From NCBI GenBank assembly GCA_009746045.1, contig RPFO01000104.1, positions 3,362,534 through 3,426,533 of the forward strand: 64,000 nt of DNA, written 5' to 3'. This stretch comes from Mesostigma viride (taxonomy: Eukaryota; Streptophyta; Mesostigmatophyceae; Mesostigmatales; Mesostigmataceae). How positions within the stretch are numbered: the stretch's first letter is position 1; each line of letters opens with the position of its first letter. Below, piece after piece: positions 34,129 to 46,600 of this stretch. Position numbers and translations under genes: made by a program. Below the pieces are notes generated by a model, which was given only the letters and a program-made list of their open reading frames with translations, was not told where the DNA came from and did no database searches.

Positions 34129-34671
34129 GGGAATACAGCTGTAGTACTGTAGAATAGATAGACCGTGGCCATGTACATGTACGCCTCCTAGAGGCACTAT
34201 CCCAGCTAAGCCACGCGCTTTACTTAATCATGTACATGTGTGCCTATGATGAGCCACACTCCAGATGATGCCTAGCTCTATTTAGTTATGCTGTGCCCAT
34301 GCAGAGAGTTGCTCTCTGCTGAGATGCCACGCTCTAGTCTTGTATAGCCATGATGATCTTCCCCCTCACAGGCATGCTCCCCCCTTACCCAGGCATAGCG
34401 TGATAGACCATGAGGGTGCAGGTGCCCTGGTGCACCTAGAGCAGGGGTCCTTTACATCCCCACCCTTGCAGGAAGTAGCTTAGGATGTATGATAGGCCAT
34501 ATGCCCCCTCTCAAGGGCTATGTGCTACATATACTCCCAACGGAGTTATGTTACAATTCAATTCAATTCAATCTCTACAAGGAAGCTGCATCCTGCAGTC
34601 ACGCTGTAAGGCTGAGCCTGCCTTAAATCCCAAGCAAGCATGTCATACGATGGGATGTGGACAGCTGGCAT
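34129..34671. other. spacer between ORF1 fragment and EXO70 3' end
   Basis: No gene is seen. It contains a short (ATTCA)n run (about 34551-34572). The EXO70 3' untranslated region, transcribed leftward, should lie within it. Confidence 0.4.
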
Positions 34672-37600
34672 CTATTTTGCCCAGCCTTTCATCTTGCCTT
34701 CGAAGAAATCCCCGAGCATAGCCTCCACATCTTTCGGCTCATAGACAATGTACTTCTGGGGAGTCCGACTGAACTGAGTGTTGCGATATTTGGTCAGGAA
34801 CTGGCGGTATAACGGCAGCAATGTCTCTTTCACCGTTCCGCGCACCTGGATGCATGCAAAACGAAAGCGTTCATAGGACGGCCAATGACAAGAGCCCATG
34901 AGCACAACAATCAGCAAAGAAAAATAAGGTCAGAGAAAACTCCCCACTGAGGCGAAACAAGATAGCTCATTTGGCCTGCCCCGTCAACACTACTCCACAG
35001 CAACGGACACTGAAAGTGTTTGCACAGCAGAGTAGGAAACATGCCATTGAAGACAAAAGGTGCTAGATTAGGCGGGGCCCACTTCGAATGTTCCGGCGTC
35101 CAAGCCAAGTGTGTGATATTTTCTCGCTATTTTCGAAGAGGGCAAAAAAAAATTCGCACGAGTTCGCGTGATTTTCGTGTGATTTTCACACATTTTCGCA
35201 CGATTTTTCACGATTTTGCACGATTTTGCACGATTTTGCACGATTTCGCACGGATTTCAACCAAGGGTCACTTTGTGGAGTGACGCTTGAAAAAATTTCG
35301 CATGAATTTACACACGTTGTGCACATCGAAATTTTTTACCGTCGACATTTTTCACATGGATTCACACTATTATTCGCCCGATTTCGCTGGATTTCAGAAA
35401 ATTTCGCACAATTTTGCACGATTTCAGCAAATTTCGCACAATTTTGCACGATTTCGCACGGCGGGTCACTTTGCAGAGCGGCGCTCGTCGAAAAAGTCCG
35501 AAAAACGAGAAAAACTGTCACACTTTTCGGAACATTCGAAGTGGGCCCCGCCAGTACCGTCCTGTAACTAACGTACACAGCTAGTCGCGCAGATAGGTTT
35601 AAACCCCTGCTGGCATAACCCAAGGAAGACACATTTCAAGGCCATGCACCACATCTTGCTAGCCCTGCACCTACCCGCTCCAATCCATGCCATCGTTTCT
35701 GCGCCACAGCTCCAGACGCACTAAACGCTACTACGGATGTGGAATAGTGAACGGACACACTTGCCACTTCATGTTCCGGTCACAGCCCATCCACCTTCAT
35801 TAGTTACGGACCATGATGCACGAGGGTTGGGGGGGGGGGGGGGGGGGGGTCACAGCCCATCCACCTACACCGTCCGCATTGGTAGATTTACTAAGTAGTT
35901 ATGAGGCTGGGCGCCGGCCACCTGCAAACGATAAACAAAACAAAAGATTTTAATTAACTAATTCCTGAGTGTACTCCCCTGTAGTTTTTCTAGCTACCAA
36001 ACAAACAAAGAAAGTGTAAATAAATTCTTTGACTGCCAAGAGCGCTTCTTTTGCGGTAAAAAACAAAGAAATATTAAATCTCTGGCTGAAAAATGTGCTT
36101 TTACTACTGTAGCCGTAAGAGCAGCGCATCCGGCTGGGTTATACAAAACAAACAAAGAATTATTAAAATTCGCAGCCGGTTTAACGGTTGTTCGGTAACC
36201 AAACAAACAAACAAACTAACAAATTAATTAATTGGGCGGGCACAGTAGCACTTTCAACCAATAAAACGCTATAGTCTAATTCCGAAGGGCCTTTCGGCTG
36301 AACCGAATTAAAACTACCAATGCGGACGGTGTAACCCACTGTCATCCCAGTTGGACCAGCTGGTGGTGAGGACACAACATAATATATAACTTACAAAGGA
36401 CTTACTACATCTCCCCCCTCCCCCCACTAACCCAAACCCAGCGTTCGAGGTGTGCATCTGAAATGGCCCAACTGCCAGCTTCCTTGTGCCATATAAGTAG
36501 ATATTGTTTCAAACGCAGTACCAAGGTGCAGTATACACTGCTGATGCCTTGCGACCTTGTCCTCACAAGCTCACACCATTCCACCTTCTTTGCGGTGGGG
36601 TCAGAGATGGCACATTGCCCCTTCCTTTGTACCACACACCACATACAGTTATACACAGGGAAGATTGCCGCCTTGCCTTCACCACCAAGGGCCAGCCACC
36701 TTGTTCTTGAGGTTGGGGTCGAAGGTGGCCCCCCACCCTTTCACTCTAGAAAATACCACAGAATAGATACATCTTGCCACTGCCCACCCACCTTGTTCTT
36801 GAGGTTGGGGTCGGAGATGGCCCACTGCGACTGCACGCTGTGCAGCTCCTCGAGCAGAGAATTGAACTTCTTCAGTTTATCCTTGACGAGAGACTTGTGC
36901 GACTTGGACAGCTCACCTCCCACCCCAAACTGCAGGAAACGAGCAGAGAAAACAAACGCAGCGAACAAAGCAAGGTGAGGAGCCTTTTCAATGCAACGCG
37001 TCCTCGTGAGCTGATGGCGTGCGAGTCACGAAACAGTGCTGAATAGGAACCTAGAGAATCAAAATCCAGCTTAACCTGAAAAGCCGCAAGGGAGAGCACG
37101 GGATGCCCAAGTGCCATGGGCAACACCAGGAGCATGAACAGGAAAAGATCCAGCAAGCCAACAAACTCTCTGTCCCATCAACATGAGACAGCTTGTCGCG
37201 CGACCGGAAGCGTAAAGACTGAACAGTAACCGCCAGATGAAAGTTGGGTGGGGCGGTGGCCGCGAGCATGCGCATGCCAAGCGATTTCCTACATCGCACT
37301 TACAAGTTTCGTCTGTACTTATTGGTTTCTGAACCTCCAAAAGGTTGGGTGGATAATGTTTTTTCTTGTCTATTTAATTTTTTTGGCACGCGGCCATGAG
37401 CCTATATGTGCAAGCAGAAGCAGCACTGTTGGCACTGGCCAGCTGAAAAAAAAGGACATACATAAAAATATAACTAATAACATAACATAACATAACATAA
37501 TACTACAATAATATAACTTTTCATGTAATATAATGTAACATAATACAACTATAAATATGACTATTATCTTCAGCAAATATCCTTGAATCTTACTAGGGTC

Positions 37601-40600
37601 TCAAGAGCAAACTTTGCTTGCGATGACACCCACCCTGGGACCCATTGATGCATAGACCTGCTCGCGCTTGTGCTGCTGTGAGACAAGGATATGCCTGGTG
37701 GCGAGTGTGATTTTCCTGTAGCATATCGAGTAGCATACTACTATGACAAACAATATGATAGATAAACAATAAATAAAACAGTTCTTCCCACAGGGACTCA
37801 CGATGACATGCTACTAGTTTTATGATATGTCCCTTATCTTACCATCGCAGATAAGCACGCCTGCCACCCACTGAGGAACTCTTGGATGAGAATTTCAGGA
37901 TCAGTGTCTCGCGTCCCACGCTTAACGCTGTCGCATTTACCATCATGTCCTTGTACCCGAACCACCACACGGTCGCATACACCATCATGTCCTTGTACCT
38001 GCACTACTACACCGTCCCATTTACCGTGATGTCCTTGTATTTGAAGTACCTGTATATTGACGCAGTCCAGGGGCGCCATCACACAAGAATATGCTAGCAC
38101 CTGGGGGTCACACATACCGTGATGTTGTCATCCCCCAGCACGCCCATCAGCTTGCTCCACGAGTGCGACATGTAGGCCTGCACGTGGCTTTCCACGAGTG
38201 CCACGTGGCGCGTGACCTGCGGCCAGGAGGAAGCGCATACAGGATGGGCAATATAATCACATGAGACAATAACAGAATGCACAAGGGCATCAGCAACCCG
38301 AGTGCACAAGGCAGGCAAGGGTGCAGCGAGGCAGGTGACCTGCGACAGTGAAGGTAGCGCGCCGCATGAACGGAATACCAGCAGAAGTATGTAGATAGCG
38401 TAAGACCAGTACTAATGACCAGTAGAACCGTAAAGGTGGCGTGACACCAGTACTATATACCAGTAGGGGGGGGGACGTCTCAGCTGAACTGCCCACTCCA
38501 AATTAGGTCCGACGTGGCTCTGTCAGACGTGAAGCGAGCTCCAAAATCGCCCCGGCGCCAGAATTCTTAAAAAGGAGTGCGCTCAAGTTGGCTTTCTGAA
38601 GACGGCGCGAGGAAAATAGAATCGGAGTGCGCTCGACAAACACACCCGGCGCCAGGGTTTCAGGAAAGGTGCGCCCTCACCGTGAGACTAGGTATTGGTC
38701 CGGTGCTTTGGCTTACATCCCGGAGTGAGGTACTCGTGGACGTACTAACGCACACATATATATTATTAAAAATATAATAACTTACAGCAGAGTGAAATCA
38801 CTCAAACCAAAGCAAACGCCCAGCTATAAACCTATATACAGAGCCATGTCAAAGCTCTATACTACGATAAGACCAATGGAAACTCCTAACGGGAGGAACC
38901 TAATAGCCCTGCTGCACCGCAAAATCAGCCCGCGTACGGCGGAGCATGATGTCAGCCATGGCCCGAGTCAGCGCCACCGACAAGCGCTGACGCCAATATG
39001 ACGTCCAGGTCTGCGCCGACCAGGGGGCCCGCTGGCCCTCCAGGTCCAGCCGGTCCTCCCGGAGCCGGCAACACTCCTTGAAGAAGGCGGAGGTCAGGGG
39101 CCCCATGGCCCCAAACTCCTCCAGGACAAAGGGCACCACACGATGGTGCCCGACGTCGCCGTAGGCCAGGAGCTTGGACGCACATATATATACTACGGTA
39201 ATTATACGGTACAAAATTTTTTGGACAAGGCGAAACTGGGAGCGGTGATCTACTGGGTGGCTTCAGATACAAGTCCTGACTGTGCCGACTACCTCCCTAG
39301 CCACTACAGACTCTCTGCTGCCCATGTGCGGCGTGGGATCCGACTAACCAACTAACTAACCTCCCTGGCGTGCCTTGCCACGTGTCACGCGTCCAACGTG
39401 CACTCCGTTTCGAACCGACGGACTCATTTTCGCAAGGGTGTACGCTCAGCCATTTTTCACTGTGGCTGGTGACGGACGGCGCCGGACGGCACAAAAAGGT
39501 ATTCGCTCAAGTAGCAAAATAGGGGGGTATGTCCCCCCCCCCTATACCAGTAGTAGTACTCCCTATATAGCAGTAGTTAGTGTATAAGGACCAGTACTAT
39601 ATTGTTACAGAGTGACAAGGGCAGGGTGCAGCATGGCGAGTGACCTGCACCAGTAGGCAGCATGCACCCATGAACGATAAGTTCAATTTGTAGTACATGA
39701 CCAAAAAAAAGGGCACAAGGGCAGGCATGTGTGCCCCTCAACACATCCTCCTCACGTCCACTCACCCGCGACACGCTGAGCTCAGCTACCCTCCCTCTCC
39801 CCCTCCCCCCCCAAAACACCCACTCACCCACGAGACACCGAGCATGGCGGCAGCCGCCGGCGTCGAGCACACGCTGCGCACGATGTAGTCGCGGTTGTTC
39901 ATGAGGAACACCTCGGAGAGCGACGGGTTGTTGTACAGCGCCGCCTTTTTCTCCAGCGTGCTCTGCAGCACGATCAGCACGCGCACGATCGTCTGGCCCA
40001 TGGGCAGCACCTCGCCCGGTTGGGGCTGGATCTCGTGGTAGCTGCCGTCGGCTTTCTGGAAGAGGACCGCGACCGCAGGGCCAAACCTGGGGGATGCAAT
40101 GACCACCCATCAGGGACATGCGTTGTTATTAGTATATAACGGTGGAATGGGACTACGACCTCGGGGCCATGCCTTGGGAACACTCGTCAGGGATATAGGT
40201 TGGTACTATAGTAGAGGTGGAACAGGACCACGGCCCGGGGCCAAACCTGGGGCTATAAAAGAGTACAGGCACCAAGGTGACAAGGAATGAGAAGATTGAC
40301 GGCCTTTAAACTTGGAAGAGGACCATAGCCATGGGCTCAACCTGGGGCCAATGGAGGGGTAGCAGATCAACAACATCAGCAATACTTATTATTTGTACCA
40401 CGGAGGGGTAGCAGATCAACAATGGCAGCAATACTTATTATTTGTACCACGGAGGGGTAGCAGATCAACAGTAGCGGCAATACTTATTATTTGTACCACG
40501 GAGGGGTAGCAGATCAACAGTAGCGGCTATACCAATGGAGGGATAGCAGATCAACCACACCAGCAATAATTATTATTTATATCAGTGGAGGGATGGCATA

Positions 40601-43600
40601 TCAACCATATGAGCAATAATTATTATTTATACCACTGGAGGGATAGCAGAACAACAATAGCAAGCTTGTAAGCTAGACAATAATGACAGGTTGTCTCATG
40701 GGATAAGGAGGCCGGTTGTGAGGCGAAACTTAACTACATGAGAGCATTTGTAACCGAAAGGAATTATGAGTAGCAATGACGTTGGGAGGGCGGAGACTCC
40801 AGAGCCAAGACTGGGGCTGCTCAAGACCAGCTTGTAGTCAACAATGATCTGATTGGGCAACACTGACAGCAAAGGTAGACATAGGTGACAACTTAGTGCT
40901 TGAAATAACCTTAGCAACGTTCAAGGATAATGGAGTGGCAGTTCAACACCAGGAATATTAGGTAGCTAGAACCATGGATGACACCTATTTACAGTTCTGT
41001 AAATTAATGGTGGGGCTATGGAGATGTACTCAACTGCACCGTACGCTTGATGCACTAGACTGTGGATGCATGACAGTCAATGCACTTGACACTTGGCACA
41101 GAATAGAAAGTTCACTATAAGCATGGGAAATCACATACCTATAAGACCACTTACTCAACCACACGCATCATGTAGTTGGCCACATAGCTGGTGAGCGGGT
41201 GCATGGTGGCACAGAGTAACGAGGTCACTATAGCCATTCCATTTAGTATCATCATATATAAAAGGGCGGGTGAATCCGCATAAGACCACGTACTCCACCA
41301 TGCGCTTGATGTAGTTGACCACATAGCTGGTGAGCGGGTGCACGGTCCCATCCACGATCGCGTGCTTGCCCGTGTCGCTGTTGACCGTCTCCTCAAACTC
41401 CCCGAACCGCTCCTGCGCGCTCGTCTGCAGGCGCGCTACCGTCTTGCGGGCATCCAACAGCAGCTGCTGGCATTCGTCCCCACCCTCGATCAGCATCTCC
41501 TCCAGCAAGGGGAGCGTCGCATGGAGGGTCACGTAGAGTGCCATGAGGGGGAAGACCTGCTCGGGCGTGCGCTTGCGCTTGGTCACATCCTCTGCGGCAC
41601 GAGGGGGACAGTTGGAGACAGCATTGTGGATAATGGGGGGAGAGTTCAATCAGCTACCTGTGCAGGCATAGCAGTGGGAAAGGCGTGACACATCAATCAG
41701 CTACCTGTGCAGGCATAGCAGTGGGAAAGGCGTGACACATCAATCAGCTAACTGTGCAGGCATAGCAGTGGGGAAGGTGTGACAACTCAATCAGCTTACT
41801 GTCCAGGCATAGCAGTGGGGAAGGCGTGACATCTCAATCAGCTGACTGTGCAGGCATAGCAGTGGGGAAGGCGTGACATCTCAATCAGCTAACTGTGCAG
41901 GCATAGGAGTGGGGAAGGCGTGACAACTTAATCAGCTAACTGTGCAGGCATAGCAGTGGGGACGGCGTGTGCTTTCACTTGGTCAGTCCTCTGCATGGGC
42001 TTGTGGCATGCATATACGGGGAGCGCATCGACCACCTTCCTTTCTGATTACTACTCTTTGTGATGTGTTATCAGTGGGGGGGTAGTATAACTATCGGCAC
42101 AGAGGCGCGGGTGCCGTGAGGGTACCATGCACTTGCGCATGGCCACGTCCTCTCTGGCACAAGGGGCGGGATTGCGGAAAGGGTCTTAATGTGGCACTAG
42201 TATTCTCGGCCGGAGACCGTGTTAACGTGGAAGTTCGCACGCACGTTACTTGATAGGATACTCAAGTTGGCTATTAATATGATACTACTATTCTTGATTG
42301 CCAACTTGACTGCATGGGTGATACGTAGATATGCTTGTTGGCGGAGCGCGTCTTACACTATAGAGGTGGTCACTAGGAGGTGGTGGGAGCGTGCGCGGGC
42401 GCTTGTTTTAAAGAGAGAGCTGATTATTCTTTTTCTTCCCGTCCTCTGCAGGGGATGGTAGCAAAAAAGGGGGGAGCACTCCAGACGTTGAGACTACAGA
42501 TAGGCAGCGCAGTTGTCTGGTGGACAGGGGAGCGTAATCGTAACAGCCTAACGACGCGCACTGGTATGCGCAGACATGCTGTGCATGTACTGGTACACGG
42601 AATCCAGCGTGTTTGATCCACCACAGCCATCGTGACTGGTTAGAAACACGTACTGCTATATCTTGTACCAGAAGATTCCTATCTCACAAACAACAAACAA
42701 CAAACAACAAACCGACCAACCGACCAACCGACCAACCGACCAACCGACCAACCGACCAACCGACCAACCGACCAACCGACCAACCGACCAACCGACCAAC
42801 CGACCAACCGACCAACCGACCAACCGACCAACCGACCAACCGACCAACCGACCAACCGACCAACCGACCAACCGACCAACCGACCAACCGACCAACCGAC
42901 CAACCGACCAACCGACCAACCGACCAACCGACCAACCGACCAACCGACCAACCGACCAACCGACCAACCGACCAACCGACCAACCGACCAACCGACCAAC
43001 CGACCAACCGACCAACCGACCAACCGACCAACCGACCAACCGACCAACCGACCAACCGACCAACCGACCAACCGACCAACCGACCAACCGACCAACCGAC
43101 CAACCGACCAACCGACCAACCGACCAACCGACCAACCGACCAACCGACCAACCGACCAACCGACCAACCGACCAACCGACCAACCGACCAACCGACCAAC
43201 CGACCAACCGACCAACCGACCAACCGACCAACCGACCAACCGACCAACCGACCAACCGACCAACCGACCAACCGACCAACCGACCAACCGACCAACCGAC
43301 CAACCGACCAACCGACCAACCGACCAACCGACCAACCGACCAACCGACCAACCGACCAACCGACCAACCGACCAACCGACCAACCGACCAACCGACCAAC
43401 CGACCAACCGACCAACCGACCAACCGACCAACCGACCAACCGACCAACCGACCAACCGACCAACCGACCAACCGACCAACCGACCAACCGACCAACCGAC
43501 CAACCGACCAACCGACCAACCGACCAACCGACCAACCGACCAACCGACCAACCGACCAACCGACCAACCGACCAACCGACCAACCGACCAACCGACCAAC

Positions 43601-46600
43601 CGACCAACCGACCAACCGACCAACCGACCAACCGACCAACCGACCAACCGACCAACCGACCAACCGACCAACCGACCAACCGACATAGAGACAACCAGCC
43701 AAACAGCCAAACAGCCAAACAGCCAAACCGACAAACCGACAAACTGACAAACTGGTGTATATTATATTATATTATAGTAGTATTATATTACCTAATCTTA
43801 TCTTATCTTATCTTGTCTTACATTATAGTATAGTATAGTAAAATATAGTATATAGAATACAGGGTCGTTTGGCCCACCTGCAAACCCCAGCAGCTCGGCG
43901 AGCGAGTTTGAGATGATGGACGCAAACGCGTTGTCGGCGTGCTCGCTGTCCAGCACCTGCCAGGGGGGAGGCAAACGGCAGGGGAGGAGAAGAGTAAAGT
44001 CGGAGAATATCAGCACAAAATACAATTAAGCTATCATGCGCGAGGGCACGGGAGGGCACGGGAGGGCATGAGCGGGCCGGTAAGCACGGAGCACGCCAGC
44101 ACAGGAGACAACAAAACACAACTTCAAAGGGTAAAATAGTTTTCTGTATGGCATGGTCAGGCGCCAGCGTCGGTGCAAAGGTGCAAGAGATGCTTTCTGT
44201 GACGTCTGAGCTGGAGATGATTTTTGCGACATTCTAGCTCGAGCCTGTGCTAGTCAAGAAGGCAATACTATATATGCGAGCTACGAAGCCTTGCATACCT
44301 GGACTTCGGCTCCTAGAAAAATAATACTATTTGATTATTCTGGAAGCCAACTCATCTGCCCAAAGACCTTGTCCTGGAGACTATCGGCCCGCCTCTTGAA
44401 TAACTCCTTTTCATACCATACGGACGAGAAAATGTGGCGGCCACCTGCCCATGGCAAGCGGGGCAAGAACAACAATCAAAAATTATGGCTGGTGGCATGT
44501 TCACCAGCCCACCATGCTGAAAACCATGGTTAACTATGCCAAAACAATGTTCTGCCGCCCACCTGCCCGAGACACTGAAAAACATGGCAGGAATTAGAAT
44601 TTAAAAATAAAAAACTTCTTCTGGCGCCCACCTGCCACACGAGCGCCTTCTCGCTTGCGAATATCACGCGCACTGCCGCCTTCATCATCATCTGCCAGCT
44701 GGCGATGCGCTCCTCCAGCACGCCCAGGCTGACGCGCGCGACGTCCGCGCGACCCAGGCGCGTGATGCCCATCTTGCGCATGTTGTTCCACACAGCGACC
44801 GACCGGCTCTCCATGTACACCTGGCAGCGCGGGATTGGCGGTTGGGGACAGGAGGCAACCAGAGTTTGCGCGTGGGGGCTGCAAGAGTTGGGGACCAGCG
44901 GTGGCGAGGGTTACATAAGGACTACACCGCCTTATCTAGATAAGGACCCCTTAGCTACATAGCGATGGTATTGCCTTCTCTGGATGGCGGTGCGTTTGAC
45001 ATGCACCCCCAGGTACTGAACGCGAGTGAGAGTTGAAATGTTGGGTAGCGAAGGCACATTGGTGACAGATGGTGTGGGATCGAGCTGTGTGGTATGCGCA
45101 TGTGCGTGATGTGGGTGGGTGGGAGGAAATGGTGGGGTGGAGAGTAGGGTGTAAGAGCAAAAGCGAGAAAGATAGGGGGGGGGGGCAAAGAGAAGGGAGA
45201 GACTCGGGAGGGAGGGAAAGGCTGGGGATGGGGGAAGGGGGGGGAGGGGAGGAAAGGGGAAAGGGAAGGGGCTGGCGCCGGTTGAGGGCGATAGGGGGGA
45301 GGAATAAACGGGAGGGGGGTGGAGTGGAAAAAGGTGGGATGGGGGACTGGAAACCTGGCGGCGCACACACAATGCGCCCATCCTGGAAGACATGAAGCTT
45401 ACCTCCAAGGGAAACATCATCCTGAACATCATCCCGCATGTCTCCAGTCCACACGATTCCACCAAAGAGCCCCCCTCTTAACTAATAATTGCCAGTTGCT
45501 CTCTAAGACACGAACTCACTGCGCACTATATCTGGCATCCAGCCACCCACCTGCAGGAAGCTTGCGGTCTCACCAGCTCCCCTGGACATGCTTGTACTCA
45601 GCAGAAGGCCTGTAACTTCTTGCTCTCTAAGACCCTTAACCCACCGCACAGTCAAGGTTTGTATCCAGCAACCCTCCTGCAGGAAGCTCGCGGTCCCACA
45701 CGGCTCCCCTGGACACAAGCCTGGCCTGATAAAGGCATGCATCAACCAGCCGGCCAGCAGCCACCCACCTGCAGGAAACTGGTGGTCCTGCACTCGAACA
45801 CTCGAAACCACGGCAAATGATACCTGGCATCAAACCACCCACCGGGAGGAAACTAGTCGGCCCCCACAACCCCACTTGACGGTACTTCCTGCCTAACAGA
45901 GGCATGCACCAACCGGACCACCAGCAGCCACCCACCTGCAGGAAACTGGTTGTCCCACACAACTCCATCTCGCTCGCTAAGTTATGCAAGTGCGTGACAA
46001 CCGGCGGCGGCAACAACTCCATGATCACCGGCCCCTTGCCCCGCGCTTTCTCCTCGGTCGTCTCCGGTGTCGTCTCGTCCTTGCGGTGACCAAGCACGTT
46101 ATCAGCAGCGCTGCTCCTCTTGGTTCCGCGCCCGCTACGGGAGTCTCCGTCGCCGCCCTTGAAGAGGGAGGTACTGCTGGCTCCTTTCCCCATCGCCTTG
46201 GTCACCTCCTGGAGTTGTTTGGCGTCCAGGGTGTGGCTGGGGTGGGGGAGGGAGGAGCATGGGTTGATTCAGGAGGGGGGGGGGGGGCGGACGATTTCGA
46301 CCGCATGGAGGGTGGAGAGTGTGCCACAGGGATGGTAGCCGAGGAAGAAACATGGCAAGGAGTCAGTACATGAGGCTCAACAAAAGAGAAAAAGAAAAAT
46401 GATATCCGATACTAGTCGATTTGAAGCATCTCCACGTCATTCAGCATTTTCCCTTGCCATTCTGCATCGCAGTCTAGTATGATGCAGGCCAGGGGATGCG
46501 GGCAAAGGTGTGCAGGTACATGGCACCTTGTACGCCCACGTGCTGCCATGGAGGCACCGCGTAAACCACCTATGGCTAGCACAGCCAATTCAGGAGCGAT

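Noticed and set aside
42613-43833. ORFs of 340-406 codons in several frames
   Set aside because: They are read from the pure CCGACCAA array, which has no stops in most registers.
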